A DNA stretch of 64,000 bases, taken from assembly GCA_017626295.1 (NCBI GenBank), contig JAGAJB010000003.1, positions 42,583-106,582 on the forward strand, given 5' to 3'. A program made the position numbers and the translations under genes. The notes under the pieces are model-generated. The model searched no databases and was not told where the DNA came from. It saw nothing but the letters and a program-made list of their open reading frames with translations. Shown here one piece after another: positions 15,983 to 24,855 of this stretch. Each line of letters opens with the position of its first letter. The stretch's first letter is position 1. This stretch comes from Clostridia bacterium (GTDB lineage: Bacteria > Bacillota > Clostridia > Oscillospirales > Acutalibacteraceae).

Positions 15983-16012
15983 TTGACTTTGTTTACTATA
16001 CAGTTGTATAAT
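15983..16012 (+). promoter_or_regulatory. Sigma-A promoter of the polysaccharide-control/RiPP-like operon
   Basis: TTGACT (15983-15988), 18-base spacer, perfect TATAAT (16007-16012). It is the only strong promoter I see before the chain of closely spaced genes 16095-25314. About 80 bases of leader follow. Confidence 0.8.
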
Positions 16013-16094
16013 AAAGTGATTTAATGTAGATTATTGTCGGAAAGTGTTTTTTGAAAACATTTTTTTGCGTTTTTCTTCTTCGGAGGGGTAAAAA

Positions 16095-16826
16095 ATGATT
16101 GATATACATTGTCATATATTACCGGGATTGGATGACGGTGCGGGTAATATGAGCGATGCAATTGAGATGGCGGATCTTGCCGCTTCCTCGGGAATAAAAA
16201 GTATAATAGCGACACCTCACAGCAATATTCCGGGTGGTTACCGTAATTATTGGAGTTTATCGTTGGAAGATGATATAAAAATTTTGCAGTCGGAAATTAA
16301 CAATCGAAATAACCCACTGACAATTTACTGTGGGCAGGAAGTTTTTCTTGCATCAGGTTTTATGGAACTTTTACATAAAGGAAACTTTATAACACTAAAC
16401 CGTTCCAGATACATACTTGTTGAGTTTGATATGCTCGAACAGGCAAATGTGGCATACAGAAAATTGGAACAACTTATATCAGAAGGCTATGTTCCTATTG
16501 TTGCACATCCCGAACGCTATGGATTTGTTTGGGAACAAAAAGAATCGGTTTACAGAATGAAAGACCTGGGCGCATTGCTTCAGGTAAATAAAGGCAGTCT
16601 TAAAGGCCGTTTCGGAAAAAATGAAATGGATGTTGCTATTGAAATCGTAGAAACTTTTCAAGCGGATTTTATTGCGAGTGACGCTCACAGTCAGTATAGC
16701 AGAACGCCTTATCTTGCAGATGTTCATGAGTTTATTTCAGAAACATATTCATCGGATTACGGTGATTTACTTTTAAAAGTAAATCCACAAAAAGTTCTTA
16801 ATAACGAAACCATTTACAGTTTCTGA
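16095..16826 (+). CDS. cpsB: CpsB/YwqE-type PHP tyrosine-protein phosphatase
   Basis: 243 residues. A PHP-fold metal-dependent phosphatase: N-terminal MIDIHCHILPGLDDG with H5 and H7, then IIATPHSN, VAHPERYGF and, near the C-terminus, ASDAHS. In Gram-positive capsule loci this enzyme removes phosphate from the tyrosine tail of the BY-kinase and so tunes chain length and export; the two candidate kinases are encoded two and three genes downstream. GGAGGGG lies seven bases before the ATG. First gene of the operon. Confidence 0.93.
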   Translation: MIDIHCHILPGLDDGAGNMSDAIEMADLAASSGIKSIIATPHSNIPGGYRNYWSLSLEDDIKILQSEINNRNNPLTIYCGQEVFLASGFMELLHKGNFITLNRSRYILVEFDMLEQANVAYRKLEQLISEGYVPIVAHPERYGFVWEQKESVYRMKDLGALLQVNKGSLKGRFGKNEMDVAIEIVETFQADFIASDAHSQYSRTPYLADVHEFISETYSSDYGDLLLKVNPQKVLNNETIYSF

Positions 16827-16850
16827 CAATTATAAAGGAGAACATTTTTC

Positions 16851-17672
16851 ATGTTAAAAGTGCTTCGCATAGCAACACTTTTTTTGTTCGTTGCAACAGT
16901 AGGTATTTTTGCTCTGTTTTTTGTCCATGAAAAAAAGAATACCGATACAACTTACCCGGAAATCAAAATCGTTGGAGATGTTATTGAAGTCAGCATTGAT
17001 GCAACTGAAGAAGATTTTCTCAAAGGTGTTACCGCATATGACGGAAAAGACGGAGATATTACCTCCAATATTGTGGTTGAGACAATATCTAAGTTTATAG
17101 AGCCGGGTGTTTGCAAAGTTACTTACGCAGTGGCGGACAGTGACAATCACGTTGTCAAAAATTCGCGGACAATCAAATATAACGATTACACACCGCCTAG
17201 ATTTATAATGAATCGTGCTTTGGTATTTAATGTAAATGAAACGGTTGATATCAGCAGCGCCATAGGTGCGGTTGATTCAATAGACGGTGACATCAGCGAT
17301 AAAGTGGTAATTACAGCTACTGATTATACCGCCGATACTGTGGGTGTGTTTTCCGTTTCCGTTCAGGCAACGAACAGCAACGGTGATATAATTTATATTG
17401 ATATGCCCTTGCATATTGAAGATACAAGCGTTTTAGCTCCTGTTATCGAATTGAGCGAGTACCTGATATATGTTAAAAAAGGTCAGGAACCTGATTTTAA
17501 TAAATATATTGAAAGTGTAACTACCATTAACGGACAACCTATTGAATACGATATGATAGTTTCAACGAATTTCGATAGTAATATCCCCGGTGTATATAGC
17601 GTTAATTTTTATGCTACCACTACGGAGGGCTATCAAAGTCACAGTGTTTTAACAGTTGTGGTAGAGGAGTAA
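16851..17672 (+). CDS. Membrane-anchored protein with DUF5011-type Ig-like domains
   Basis: 273 residues. One N-terminal membrane helix (IATLFLFVATVGIFALFFV) is followed by three Ig-like segments of 65-75 residues. The first two show the DUF5011 hallmark of an Asp-Gly-Asp-Ile loop: AYDGKDGDITSNI and DSIDGDISDKVV. The protein would sit on the outer face of the membrane. Its position between cpsB and the Wzz/BY-kinase genes suggests a scaffold or cell-wall-facing partner in polysaccharide export, but no function is proven for this arrangement. AAAGGAG lies ten bases before the ATG. Confidence 0.75.
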   Translation: MLKVLRIATLFLFVATVGIFALFFVHEKKNTDTTYPEIKIVGDVIEVSIDATEEDFLKGVTAYDGKDGDITSNIVVETISKFIEPGVCKVTYAVADSDNHVVKNSRTIKYNDYTPPRFIMNRALVFNVNETVDISSAIGAVDSIDGDISDKVVITATDYTADTVGVFSVSVQATNSNGDIIYIDMPLHIEDTSVLAPVIELSEYLIYVKKGQEPDFNKYIESVTTINGQPIEYDMIVSTNFDSNIPGVYSVNFYATTTEGYQSHSVLTVVVEE

Positions 17673-17677
17673 AGACA

Positions 17678-19186
17678 TTGAAACAAGAAAGAATAAATAT
17701 CCTTGAAATAATAGAATGGCACAGTCTGTTGCGTGACGTAATACGAAACTTCTGGGCAATTATCCTTGCAGGCATAATTGCGTTTTTAGGTATATATATT
17801 GCAGAACATAGCGTATATTCACCTACATACGAAAGCAAAGCAACTGTAGTTGTCCGTGCAAAATCTGCTACTACGGGCGCGTATACAAACCTTGCAGCGT
17901 CAACAGAAATGGCAAATATATATACAAAGGTATTTACTCAGCCGTCTATGAAAAAACTTGCTGCAGAAAATATCGGCCTTGACAGTTTTAACGGAACGAT
18001 AAAAACCTCTGTGTATAATTCCACAAACTTAATGAATATATCCGTAACATCATCTGATCCCGAGACAGCATATAAATTACTGAAATCAGTGTTGGTAGTC
18101 TATCCCAATGTTTCCGAAGCAGTTTTCTCAAACAGTGTTATTGATGTTATAGTGTCTCCGGAAATGCCGGTATCCCCGTCAAACACAATTTCAAATTCCC
18201 GACGTATTCAGCTATCTTTGTTGGTTGCAGCGGCACAGTTTGCACTTATTCTTGTGCTTTCTTTTTTAAGAGGAACGGTTAAGAACGAAAGAATTTTTGA
18301 AAGAAAGATAGACGGCAAACTGTTGGGTACTGTTGCTCATGAAAAAAGGCCGTTATCATTTATTCAGAAACTCAGAGGAAAGAAAAGAGCGATACTTATA
18401 GATACTGCCTTTGCAAGTCTTGAATTTACCGAGAACTATAATCAGATCGCAACCAAAATGGAATATATGCGCAAAAACAATAACAGTAGGGTTTTTACCG
18501 TTACAAGTATTGCAGAAAATGAAGGAAAGTCTACAACTTCTGCAAATATCGCTATTTCTTTGGCAAACCGAGGGTACAATGTTGTTTTAATGGACCTTGA
18601 TTTACATAAACCATCTATGTATAAGATTTTCAAACATCGCGAATCATTGGTTAACGAGTTAAGTGATGTTTTATCAGGAAAAATACCGCCAAAAGATTAT
18701 GAGTTTTTCAGGTATAAAAAATCAAGTCTGTATTTAGCGTTTAACAGGAAACCTTGTTCGGATGCATCCGAGTGGCTTGGTTCAGGTGCGGTTAAAGAAT
18801 GTATTGATGCTATAAAAGAAAAAGCAGATTTTATAATAATAGATACACCTCCAACATCTGTTTCTGCTGACGCTATGAGTATTATAAAGATTTCTGATAA
18901 GGCTATTCTTGTTGTGAGAACAGATGTGGTAGATGCTCCCGATATTAACGATACCATAATGACTATCAGCAATATAGGCGGAAGTTTTGCAGGATGTGTT
19001 CTGAATGATGTATATAAGCCATTTACATTGTTCGGACAATTAGGGACTGATGCAAGAGGATATCATACCTACAGATATAGTTCTTATAAACGTTATAAAG
19101 GAAATGGAAAAAAGAATCTTTCAGAGCATTTGTTGGATATGGAAGTTCTTACTTCCGTAAAAGGAAACCCAAAAGTAGAGGATTAA
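17678..19186 (+). CDS. Wzz/BY-kinase fusion (polysaccharide chain-length and tyrosine kinase), copy 1
   Basis: 502 residues. Wzz-type region: first helix near 25-45 (FWAIILAGIIAFLGIYI), an outside domain to about 165, second helix about 180-200. Kinase region: Walker A SIAENEGKSTTSANIA, Walker A' VVLMDLDLHKPS, Walker B FIIIDTPPTS. The C-terminus has a modest tyrosine group (GYHTYRYSSYKRYKG), the expected autophosphorylation site. In most Gram-positive loci the two halves are separate proteins; here they are joined as in Gram-negative Wzc. The TTG start is supported by GAGGAG eight bases upstream; the gene begins five bases after the DUF5011 stop. Confidence 0.9.
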   Translation: MKQERINILEIIEWHSLLRDVIRNFWAIILAGIIAFLGIYIAEHSVYSPTYESKATVVVRAKSATTGAYTNLAASTEMANIYTKVFTQPSMKKLAAENIGLDSFNGTIKTSVYNSTNLMNISVTSSDPETAYKLLKSVLVVYPNVSEAVFSNSVIDVIVSPEMPVSPSNTISNSRRIQLSLLVAAAQFALILVLSFLRGTVKNERIFERKIDGKLLGTVAHEKRPLSFIQKLRGKKRAILIDTAFASLEFTENYNQIATKMEYMRKNNNSRVFTVTSIAENEGKSTTSANIAISLANRGYNVVLMDLDLHKPSMYKIFKHRESLVNELSDVLSGKIPPKDYEFFRYKKSSLYLAFNRKPCSDASEWLGSGAVKECIDAIKEKADFIIIDTPPTSVSADAMSIIKISDKAILVVRTDVVDAPDINDTIMTISNIGGSFAGCVLNDVYKPFTLFGQLGTDARGYHTYRYSSYKRYKGNGKKNLSEHLLDMEVLTSVKGNPKVED

Positions 19187-19188
19187 CT

Positions 19189-20730
19189 ATGGCTGTTAAC
19201 GAAAACAGGAAAACTGAAGTTACCGAGAATAACGAAGTGGTTGACGAAAGATATCTTGATTTTTATATCAGCGATTTCTGGAGAGGCTTTGTTAAGTTTT
19301 GGTGGGTAGGCGTTGTGTTTGCCATACTTTTCGGCGGAACGATGTTTTATATAAATTATTCAAACTATACTCCCAAGTACACTGCATCTGCTACGTTTAC
19401 GGTACATACCCAGAACGCCACTCTTTCAGGAGATGGCGGTGTCTCGGCATATTCTTTTTACTATGATCGTGGAACAGCAGATCAGTTGGCATCGGTTTTT
19501 CCTTATATACTTCAGAGCGAAATTCTTCAGAAACAGGTATGTGAGGAGTTGGGTGTTGACAAAATGCCCGCATCTGTTTCGGCAAGTTCTGTGCCGGAAA
19601 CTAATATGATTACTCTCACAACTACCGGAAGTGACCCTCAGTTGACATATGATACGCTAGTTTGTGTAACTGAAAATTATTCTTCAGTTTCAGAATATAT
19701 TGTAGGACAGACAAAACTTGTTATGATTTCTCCGCCGGTTGTACCGACGGAGCCTACTAACCTCCTTGATTGGCGTTCGGATACACTTACAGGTGTATTT
19801 TTCGGGTTACTTATAGGTGTTGTATGGATAATTTCATATGGTATGTTGCGTCGTACTGTTCGTACAAAGGATGATATAAGGCGTGAACTTAACCAAAAAT
19901 GTATAGGTGTGTTGCCCCACGTATTTTTCAAAAAATATAGAAGCAAAGTAGATTTAAGTATACTTTTAACGAATCCCCTTATAGGAAATGCGTTTTTAGA
20001 GGCTTTACGTCTGTTAAGAGATTCGGTGCATAACAGATTGGAACCCGAAGATAAAGTTGTTATGGTTACAAGTACGGCTCCCGGGGAAGGCAAATCTGTT
20101 ACTGCACTGAACCTTTCGGCAATGTTTGCAAAGAATAATGATAGAATACTCATAATCGATGCTGACCTTAGAAATTCAGGCATATCAAGACTTTTAAAAG
20201 AAAAAACCACAGAGGTTAAAAAGGAAATTCAAAATGAAAACGGTGAAAACATTTACAGTATCAGCAGGGTTGAATCTCTGAAACTTGATTTACTTAGTTT
20301 TAACACTTCAGCAAACCGTTTGCATAAGTTGATGCGTACATCAACATTCAAGAAAATAATTGACGTGCTTCGTAAAGATTACGATATGATTTTTATAGAT
20401 ACACCCCCCTGTGGTATGCTTTCGGACGCAGGTATTATTGCGGGCGCTGCTGATGCCGCAATATATGTTATAAAGCAGGATACGGTTATGGATGTAAGTA
20501 TCCGTGAGGGTCTCGACTCTTTAGTTTCAACTGATATTAAATTACTCGGCTGTGTCCTGAACGGTACTGTGGGAGGTATCGGCGGTTACGGTAGTAACTA
20601 CGGCTATGGCTACGGTTATGGCAGATATAAAAAATATTATAAATACGGTAAATATTACGGCAAGTACGGCTATGGCTACGGTTACGGAAATAACCGCAGA
20701 AGACATAAGAGGAAAGAAGTGCAAAAATGA
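19189..20730 (+). CDS. Wzz/BY-kinase fusion, copy 2, with long tyrosine-rich tail
   Basis: 513 residues with the same plan as its neighbour: first helix about 45-65, outside domain, second helix about 200-220, then kinase motifs STAPGEGKSVTALNLS (Walker A), ILIIDADLRNSG (A') and MIFIDTPPCG (B). The last 45 residues are almost entirely Gly, Tyr, Lys and Asn (for example YGYGYGYGRYKKYYKYG) with about 16 tyrosines, an extreme form of the BY-kinase phosphorylation tail. The sequence of the outside domain differs from copy 1, so the pair may set different chain lengths or form a mixed ring. It starts two bases after copy 1 and overlaps the ABC transporter gene by four bases. Confidence 0.92.
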   Translation: MAVNENRKTEVTENNEVVDERYLDFYISDFWRGFVKFWWVGVVFAILFGGTMFYINYSNYTPKYTASATFTVHTQNATLSGDGGVSAYSFYYDRGTADQLASVFPYILQSEILQKQVCEELGVDKMPASVSASSVPETNMITLTTTGSDPQLTYDTLVCVTENYSSVSEYIVGQTKLVMISPPVVPTEPTNLLDWRSDTLTGVFFGLLIGVVWIISYGMLRRTVRTKDDIRRELNQKCIGVLPHVFFKKYRSKVDLSILLTNPLIGNAFLEALRLLRDSVHNRLEPEDKVVMVTSTAPGEGKSVTALNLSAMFAKNNDRILIIDADLRNSGISRLLKEKTTEVKKEIQNENGENIYSISRVESLKLDLLSFNTSANRLHKLMRTSTFKKIIDVLRKDYDMIFIDTPPCGMLSDAGIIAGAADAAIYVIKQDTVMDVSIREGLDSLVSTDIKLLGCVLNGTVGGIGGYGSNYGYGYGYGRYKKYYKYGKYYGKYGYGYGYGNNRRRHKRKEVQK

Positions 20731-22442
20731 GAAAACCCAAGGAATATACATCGCTTTTTCGTAGTATGAGTGGTGAATGGAAATGGCTTTTACGATATGT
20801 GTCACGCTATCGTAAAGAAATATTTCTGTACGTTGTAATTGGTCTTTTAGGTATAGGTATGGGCTTAGGGTCAACGGTTGCCTCAAAATATCTTATAGAT
20901 GCAGTTGTTTCACACAGTAACGATACCATTGCTGTTACCGCTGCAATGGTTATAGGTCTTGCCGTTTCACAAATTCTCATAAGCGCGGGAACATCGCGTA
21001 TTTCTTCGGTTGTGGGTACACGTATCAATAATGAAATAAGAAGTAATATTTATGAACATATAGTTTTATCCCGATGGGAAGATATAAACAAATATCATTC
21101 CGGAGACCTTATAAACAGACTTGAAGGAGATGCTAATACTGTTTCAAACAGCATAATTTCCTTTATCCCCAATGTATTTACAAGATTTGCTCAGTTTTTC
21201 GGTTGTTTGATAATAGTTTTATATTATGATCCCACAATGGTATTTTTTGCACTTATGAGTGCGCCGTTTTTATTCTTTTCATCAAGATTTTCGGCTAAAA
21301 TGATGCGAAAATTTAATTTACAAAGCAGAGATATGAACGGTAAAATTATATCTTTCGGCGAAGAATCGATGCAGAATCTTCAAACTATAAAAGCATTCGA
21401 TTTAACACGCAGATATACAAATAACTTTAGAGTTCTTCTTGAAAGTTACAGAAAAATGAGACTTGATTATGACAAGTTTTCTATCATTATGTCAATTTGT
21501 ATGTCGCTTATAGGACTTGTTGTTTCATACTCCTGTTACGGATGGGGTGTTTACCGTCTTTGGCAGGGTGCAATATCCTACGGAACGATGACGTTGTTCT
21601 TGCAACTTTCAGGTCAGTTAACAACATCTTTTTCGGCATTGGTTTCTTTAGTTCCCGGTGCAATTTCCATAGCAACGGCGGCAGGTCGGGTTATGGCGGT
21701 AACTAAACTTCCCTGTGAAAATGATATAGATAAAGAAAAAGCCGAAGACATGTTAAAAACTGCTTCCGAAAAGGGTGTTACGGTTTCAGCGAAAAATGTA
21801 ACTTATACTTATGACGGCGGAGACAGGGCAGTTCTTAATGATGTGAATTTCTCTGCTGCCCCCGGCGAAACAATTGCTTTTGTAGGTCCGTCGGGTGAGG
21901 GTAAGACAACCCTTTTGCGTTTGATTCTCGGCCTTGTAGAGCCTGATTCAGGTAAAATGGAAATGGAAACAGACGGAGAAATTATTGAAATTTCCGACAG
22001 TACAAGAAGATTCTGTTCTTATGTTCCTCAAGGTAGTGCTGTATTCTCGGGTACGGTTGCGGATAATCTTCGCATTGTAAACCCGGAAGCCACCGAGGAA
22101 GAAATAATTGATGCTTTGAAAATTGCGGATGCATGGGGTTTTGTGGAAGAACTTCCTATGGGTATCAATACGTTTATCGGTGAGCGCGGTGTGAATTTCT
22201 CCGAGGGACAAATTCAGCGAATATCCATTGCCCGCGCTGTTTTGCGTAAAGCACAGGTTCTTGTTATGGATGAAGCAACGTCTGCACTTGATGCTAAAAC
22301 AGAAAACAGGGTGCTGAAAAACTTAATGTTATCAGACCCGAAACGTACCTGTATAATTACAACCCACAGACCCAGTATGCTTCAGTATTGCAACAGAGTA
22401 TACAGAATCGGTGAAAACGGCTCTTTGGAAATTGACGGCTAA
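20727..22442 (+). CDS. ABC transporter, fused membrane and ATPase domains (exporter type)
   Basis: 571 residues. Six-helix exporter domain (about 30-320) followed by an ATPase domain: Walker A VGPSGEGKTTLLRL, signature FSEGQIQRISIARA, Walker B VLVMDEATSALD and the H-loop TTHRP. There is no C39 leader-peptidase domain at the N-terminus. It would work as a homodimer. Because it overlaps the BY-kinase by four bases and is followed after 25 bases by the PqqD/radical SAM genes, I infer it exports the product of the peptide cassette, although a lipid or glycan substrate cannot be excluded. Confidence 0.88.
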   Translation: MRKPKEYTSLFRSMSGEWKWLLRYVSRYRKEIFLYVVIGLLGIGMGLGSTVASKYLIDAVVSHSNDTIAVTAAMVIGLAVSQILISAGTSRISSVVGTRINNEIRSNIYEHIVLSRWEDINKYHSGDLINRLEGDANTVSNSIISFIPNVFTRFAQFFGCLIIVLYYDPTMVFFALMSAPFLFFSSRFSAKMMRKFNLQSRDMNGKIISFGEESMQNLQTIKAFDLTRRYTNNFRVLLESYRKMRLDYDKFSIIMSICMSLIGLVVSYSCYGWGVYRLWQGAISYGTMTLFLQLSGQLTTSFSALVSLVPGAISIATAAGRVMAVTKLPCENDIDKEKAEDMLKTASEKGVTVSAKNVTYTYDGGDRAVLNDVNFSAAPGETIAFVGPSGEGKTTLLRLILGLVEPDSGKMEMETDGEIIEISDSTRRFCSYVPQGSAVFSGTVADNLRIVNPEATEEEIIDALKIADAWGFVEELPMGINTFIGERGVNFSEGQIQRISIARAVLRKAQVLVMDEATSALDAKTENRVLKNLMLSDPKRTCIITTHRPSMLQYCNRVYRIGENGSLEIDG

Positions 22443-22466
22443 GTATCGTAAATGGGAGATGTTTAT

Positions 22467-22736
22467 ATGTTCTATAAACTTAAAGACGGATTTATTGTCC
22501 GTAAAATAGGAAAACAAATTATGGCTGTTCCCGTAGGACAGCAAACATCTCAGATACACGGTATGATTGCTTTAAGCGAAAGCGCAGAGATTCTGTGGAA
22601 AGCCCTTGAAAAAGGCGCAGATGAAGAAAGTCTTGTTGATATTCTTACGGAAATTTATGAAATTGACAGAGTTCAAGCCTCAGAGGACGTTAAAAAGTTC
22701 CTTTCAGGACTTAAAGAGCAAGGAGCGTTGTTATGA
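22467..22736 (+). CDS. PqqD-like peptide carrier (RiPP recognition element)
   Basis: 89 residues. The sequence has the PqqD pattern: an N-terminal beta region (FIVRKIGKQIMAVPVG), then ALSESAEILWKALEKGAD and a helical C-terminus (VQASEDVKKFLSGLKEQGALL). PqqD-type proteins bind the leader of a precursor peptide and present it to a partner radical SAM enzyme, which is encoded by the next gene (four-base ATGA overlap). I chose the ATG at 22467, which has GGAG eight bases upstream; an in-frame ATG at 22452 has no ribosome site. Confidence 0.85.
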   Translation: MFYKLKDGFIVRKIGKQIMAVPVGQQTSQIHGMIALSESAEILWKALEKGADEESLVDILTEIYEIDRVQASEDVKKFLSGLKEQGALL

Positions 22737-23794
22737 CTGATTGCGAACAGCATATGTCGGATGCTTTGCTGTTTTTGCAAAGTTGGGCAAAAGAGAATAC
22801 AGTTCCTCTGAATGTTACGTTTGAATTGACGCCTTTTTGTAATTTCGACTGTGTTATGTGTTACGTCCGTTTAACAAAGGAACAGGCTAAGGAACAGGGC
22901 GAGTTACTCAGTGCAGAACAATGGTTGGAAATTGCCCGACAGGCAAAGGATTTAGGCGCACTTAATGTTTGTCTTACAGGCGGAGAACCTTTTCTTCACC
23001 CGCAATTTTGGGAAATATATTCGGAACTTAACAAACTGGGCTTTCTGATTACGATTTTATCAAACGGCTCGCTTATCGATGAAAGTTTAATGAAAAAATT
23101 TGAGCGTTACGGTATGCCGTATATGATGAAATTAACACTTTACGGTGCAAGTAACGAAACATATATGAGAACTTGTGGCTCTGCTGACGGTTTTACTAAG
23201 ATATGTAATGCTGTTGATTTACTAAAAAAAGCGAAAGTTCCCTGCAAACTTACGGCTACCGTTGTTCGTGAAAATGCTTGTGATTTACAGGAAATGTATA
23301 AATTTGCGGGAGAGAAAAAAATCCCTTTTCAACACACGATTTCAGTGGTAAAATCATCACGGGGAGTTACAAAAGATATTAAATCCTCGCGTTTCGATTT
23401 TGCGGATTTTCCCGAAGAACTTACATTGGAAGATTTAGAAAAAAATAAGTTCCCCGCTTTAGAGTCACCTTTTGCTTGGTGTGCAGGATACAAAAAAACA
23501 TTTTGGATGACATGGAACGGACATATGCAGGTGTGCTCGTTTATGAATAAACCTTTCGTGGCATTTTCGGGAAATCTTTCTGAAGATTGGAAAGAATTGA
23601 ACGAAAAAGCGGCAAAATTACAAAGCCCGCAAGAGTGCGGGTCTTGTGAGTGGCAAGTCTTTTGCCAACGATGTCCCGGGGCATTGTGCGCAGAAAGCGG
23701 TGACCCTGAAAAAATCAGTCAAGACCTTTGCAATGCAGCAAAGAAATTATATAATTTATACTTGGAGAAAGCGAATGAGGGAGGAAAAACATGA
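22733..23794 (+). CDS. Radical SAM/SPASM peptide-modifying enzyme
   Basis: 353 residues. The radical SAM cluster motif is CNFDCVMC (C36, C40, C43), with GGEP at 83-86 for SAM binding. The C-terminal SPASM region has eight cysteines (C250, C268, C302, C305, C311, C314, C319, C333), enough for two auxiliary 4Fe-4S clusters. Such enzymes install thioether, C-C or C-O cross-links or epimers in RiPP precursors. It overlaps the PqqD-like gene upstream and the small peptide gene downstream by four bases each, so enzyme, carrier and peptide are made together. Chemistry cannot be read from sequence. Anaerobic sulfatase-maturase-like enzymes share the fold, but no sulfatase is present. Confidence 0.9.
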   Translation: MTDCEQHMSDALLFLQSWAKENTVPLNVTFELTPFCNFDCVMCYVRLTKEQAKEQGELLSAEQWLEIARQAKDLGALNVCLTGGEPFLHPQFWEIYSELNKLGFLITILSNGSLIDESLMKKFERYGMPYMMKLTLYGASNETYMRTCGSADGFTKICNAVDLLKKAKVPCKLTATVVRENACDLQEMYKFAGEKKIPFQHTISVVKSSRGVTKDIKSSRFDFADFPEELTLEDLEKNKFPALESPFAWCAGYKKTFWMTWNGHMQVCSFMNKPFVAFSGNLSEDWKELNEKAAKLQSPQECGSCEWQVFCQRCPGALCAESGDPEKISQDLCNAAKKLYNLYLEKANEGGKT

Positions 23795-24066
23795 AAAAGA
23801 AATATGTTGTTCCCGAAAGCAAACTTTATGCAATAAATATAAACGAGAATATCGCAGGTTCTGATGTTTTGATGGGTGACGATATGATGTCCGGGCAAAT
23901 TACTATCAGATTTACCTACGGTAGTTCTCCCTGCCGTGAATATTACACAAATGATACAACAGCAAAAGTTACTGTTGAGGGCGGAACTTTTATGGATTAT
24001 TATCATGAATTGTATGCTTACGGTAAGAAGAATCCTATCACATACTTAAACTGTTTCTATATGTAA
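23791..24066 (+). CDS. Candidate RiPP precursor peptide
   Basis: 91 residues, no family recognised. The start MKKKYVVPESKLYAININEN followed by IAGSD looks like a leader: similar KKY..PE openings ending in a small-residue stretch occur in putative precursor peptides. The rest (about 35-91) is a polar, tyrosine-rich segment with two cysteines (C48, C88), nine tyrosines, and phrases such as TYGSSPCREYY, FMDYYHELYAYG and the very end NCFYM. It starts inside the radical SAM stop (ATGA), with GAGGGAGG eleven bases upstream, and ends two bases before the HprK-like gene. Position, size and composition make it the natural substrate for the PqqD/radical SAM pair; this is inference. Confidence 0.65.
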   Translation: MKKKYVVPESKLYAININENIAGSDVLMGDDMMSGQITIRFTYGSSPCREYYTNDTTAKVTVEGGTFMDYYHELYAYGKKNPITYLNCFYM

Positions 24067-24068
24067 TT

Positions 24069-24848
24069 ATGATAATACGTTTAGCAGATTTAGATATTCG
24101 TTGGGATTTTAAGAATACAGATTTCGTTTCCCTTTTTTCTTTGGAAGATGAAACTAAGTCTGACCCTATAATATCAATATCCGATAATGTACCGTTTGGT
24201 GAGTGCCATGGGTTGCAATTTGTACAAACTGCGTCTGACCACGTTCTCAAGAGGTCATCGACTTTGGTGGAAACCCTTTGCGCAGACAAAGATTGGACAC
24301 AGGTAAACATCTATTGTGATGATTACAGCGACCCCCATTTTACACTTCCTTTAGCAGCGGTTTGCTCTCGTTTTGCATCTTTTGAAACGGTGCTTTTGCA
24401 CGGCTCACTAGTGGAATATAACGGAAACGGAATTGTTTTCACAGGTTATTCGGGCATCGGCAAGACGACCCAGGCGCAACTTTGGGGAAAATATATGGGT
24501 GCTGATATTATAAACGGTGACAAGGTGTTTATAAGAGATTTTGACGAGGGTATTTATGCCTACGGTTTGCCTTGGAAAGGGTCCTCACCTTATTGTCTTA
24601 ATAAAAAAGCGCCTGTTAAAGCAGTAATTGTTTTACGTCAATCAAAAGAAAATAAAATAAGAAAATTAACAGAGATGGAATGTATGGAGTATTTTATGCC
24701 TCATATTTTTCTTCCTCATTGGGATGAGAAATGTATGTATTGGGCACTTGATACATTTGACCGAATTTTAGAAAAGGTTCCCGTGTGGTTGCTCCAGTGT
24801 CGCCCGGACGAAGATGCAGTAAAACTTGCAAGGGATACTGTTTTATAA
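24069..24848 (+). CDS. HPr kinase-like P-loop protein
   Basis: 259 residues. The N-terminal 105 residues are a beta-rich region without a recognised domain. The C-terminal part is an HprK C-terminal-like kinase fold: HGS (111-113), P-loop GYSGIGKTT (126-134), then INGDKVFIRDF and GLPWKGSS. Free-standing HprK-like proteins occur in RiPP clusters, where one group phosphorylates the lasso peptide C-terminal serine. Here it probably modifies the peptide encoded just upstream or serves an associated step; the HPr regulator function is unlikely because the N-terminal HprK domain and HPr context are missing. Confidence 0.78.
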   Translation: MIIRLADLDIRWDFKNTDFVSLFSLEDETKSDPIISISDNVPFGECHGLQFVQTASDHVLKRSSTLVETLCADKDWTQVNIYCDDYSDPHFTLPLAAVCSRFASFETVLLHGSLVEYNGNGIVFTGYSGIGKTTQAQLWGKYMGADIINGDKVFIRDFDEGIYAYGLPWKGSSPYCLNKKAPVKAVIVLRQSKENKIRKLTEMECMEYFMPHIFLPHWDEKCMYWALDTFDRILEKVPVWLLQCRPDEDAVKLARDTVL

Positions 24849-24855
24849 CAAAGTT

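Noticed and set aside
22441..22466. Earlier ATG (22452) for the PqqD-like protein
   Set aside because: No ribosome site upstream, and the GGAG serving the next ATG lies inside it.
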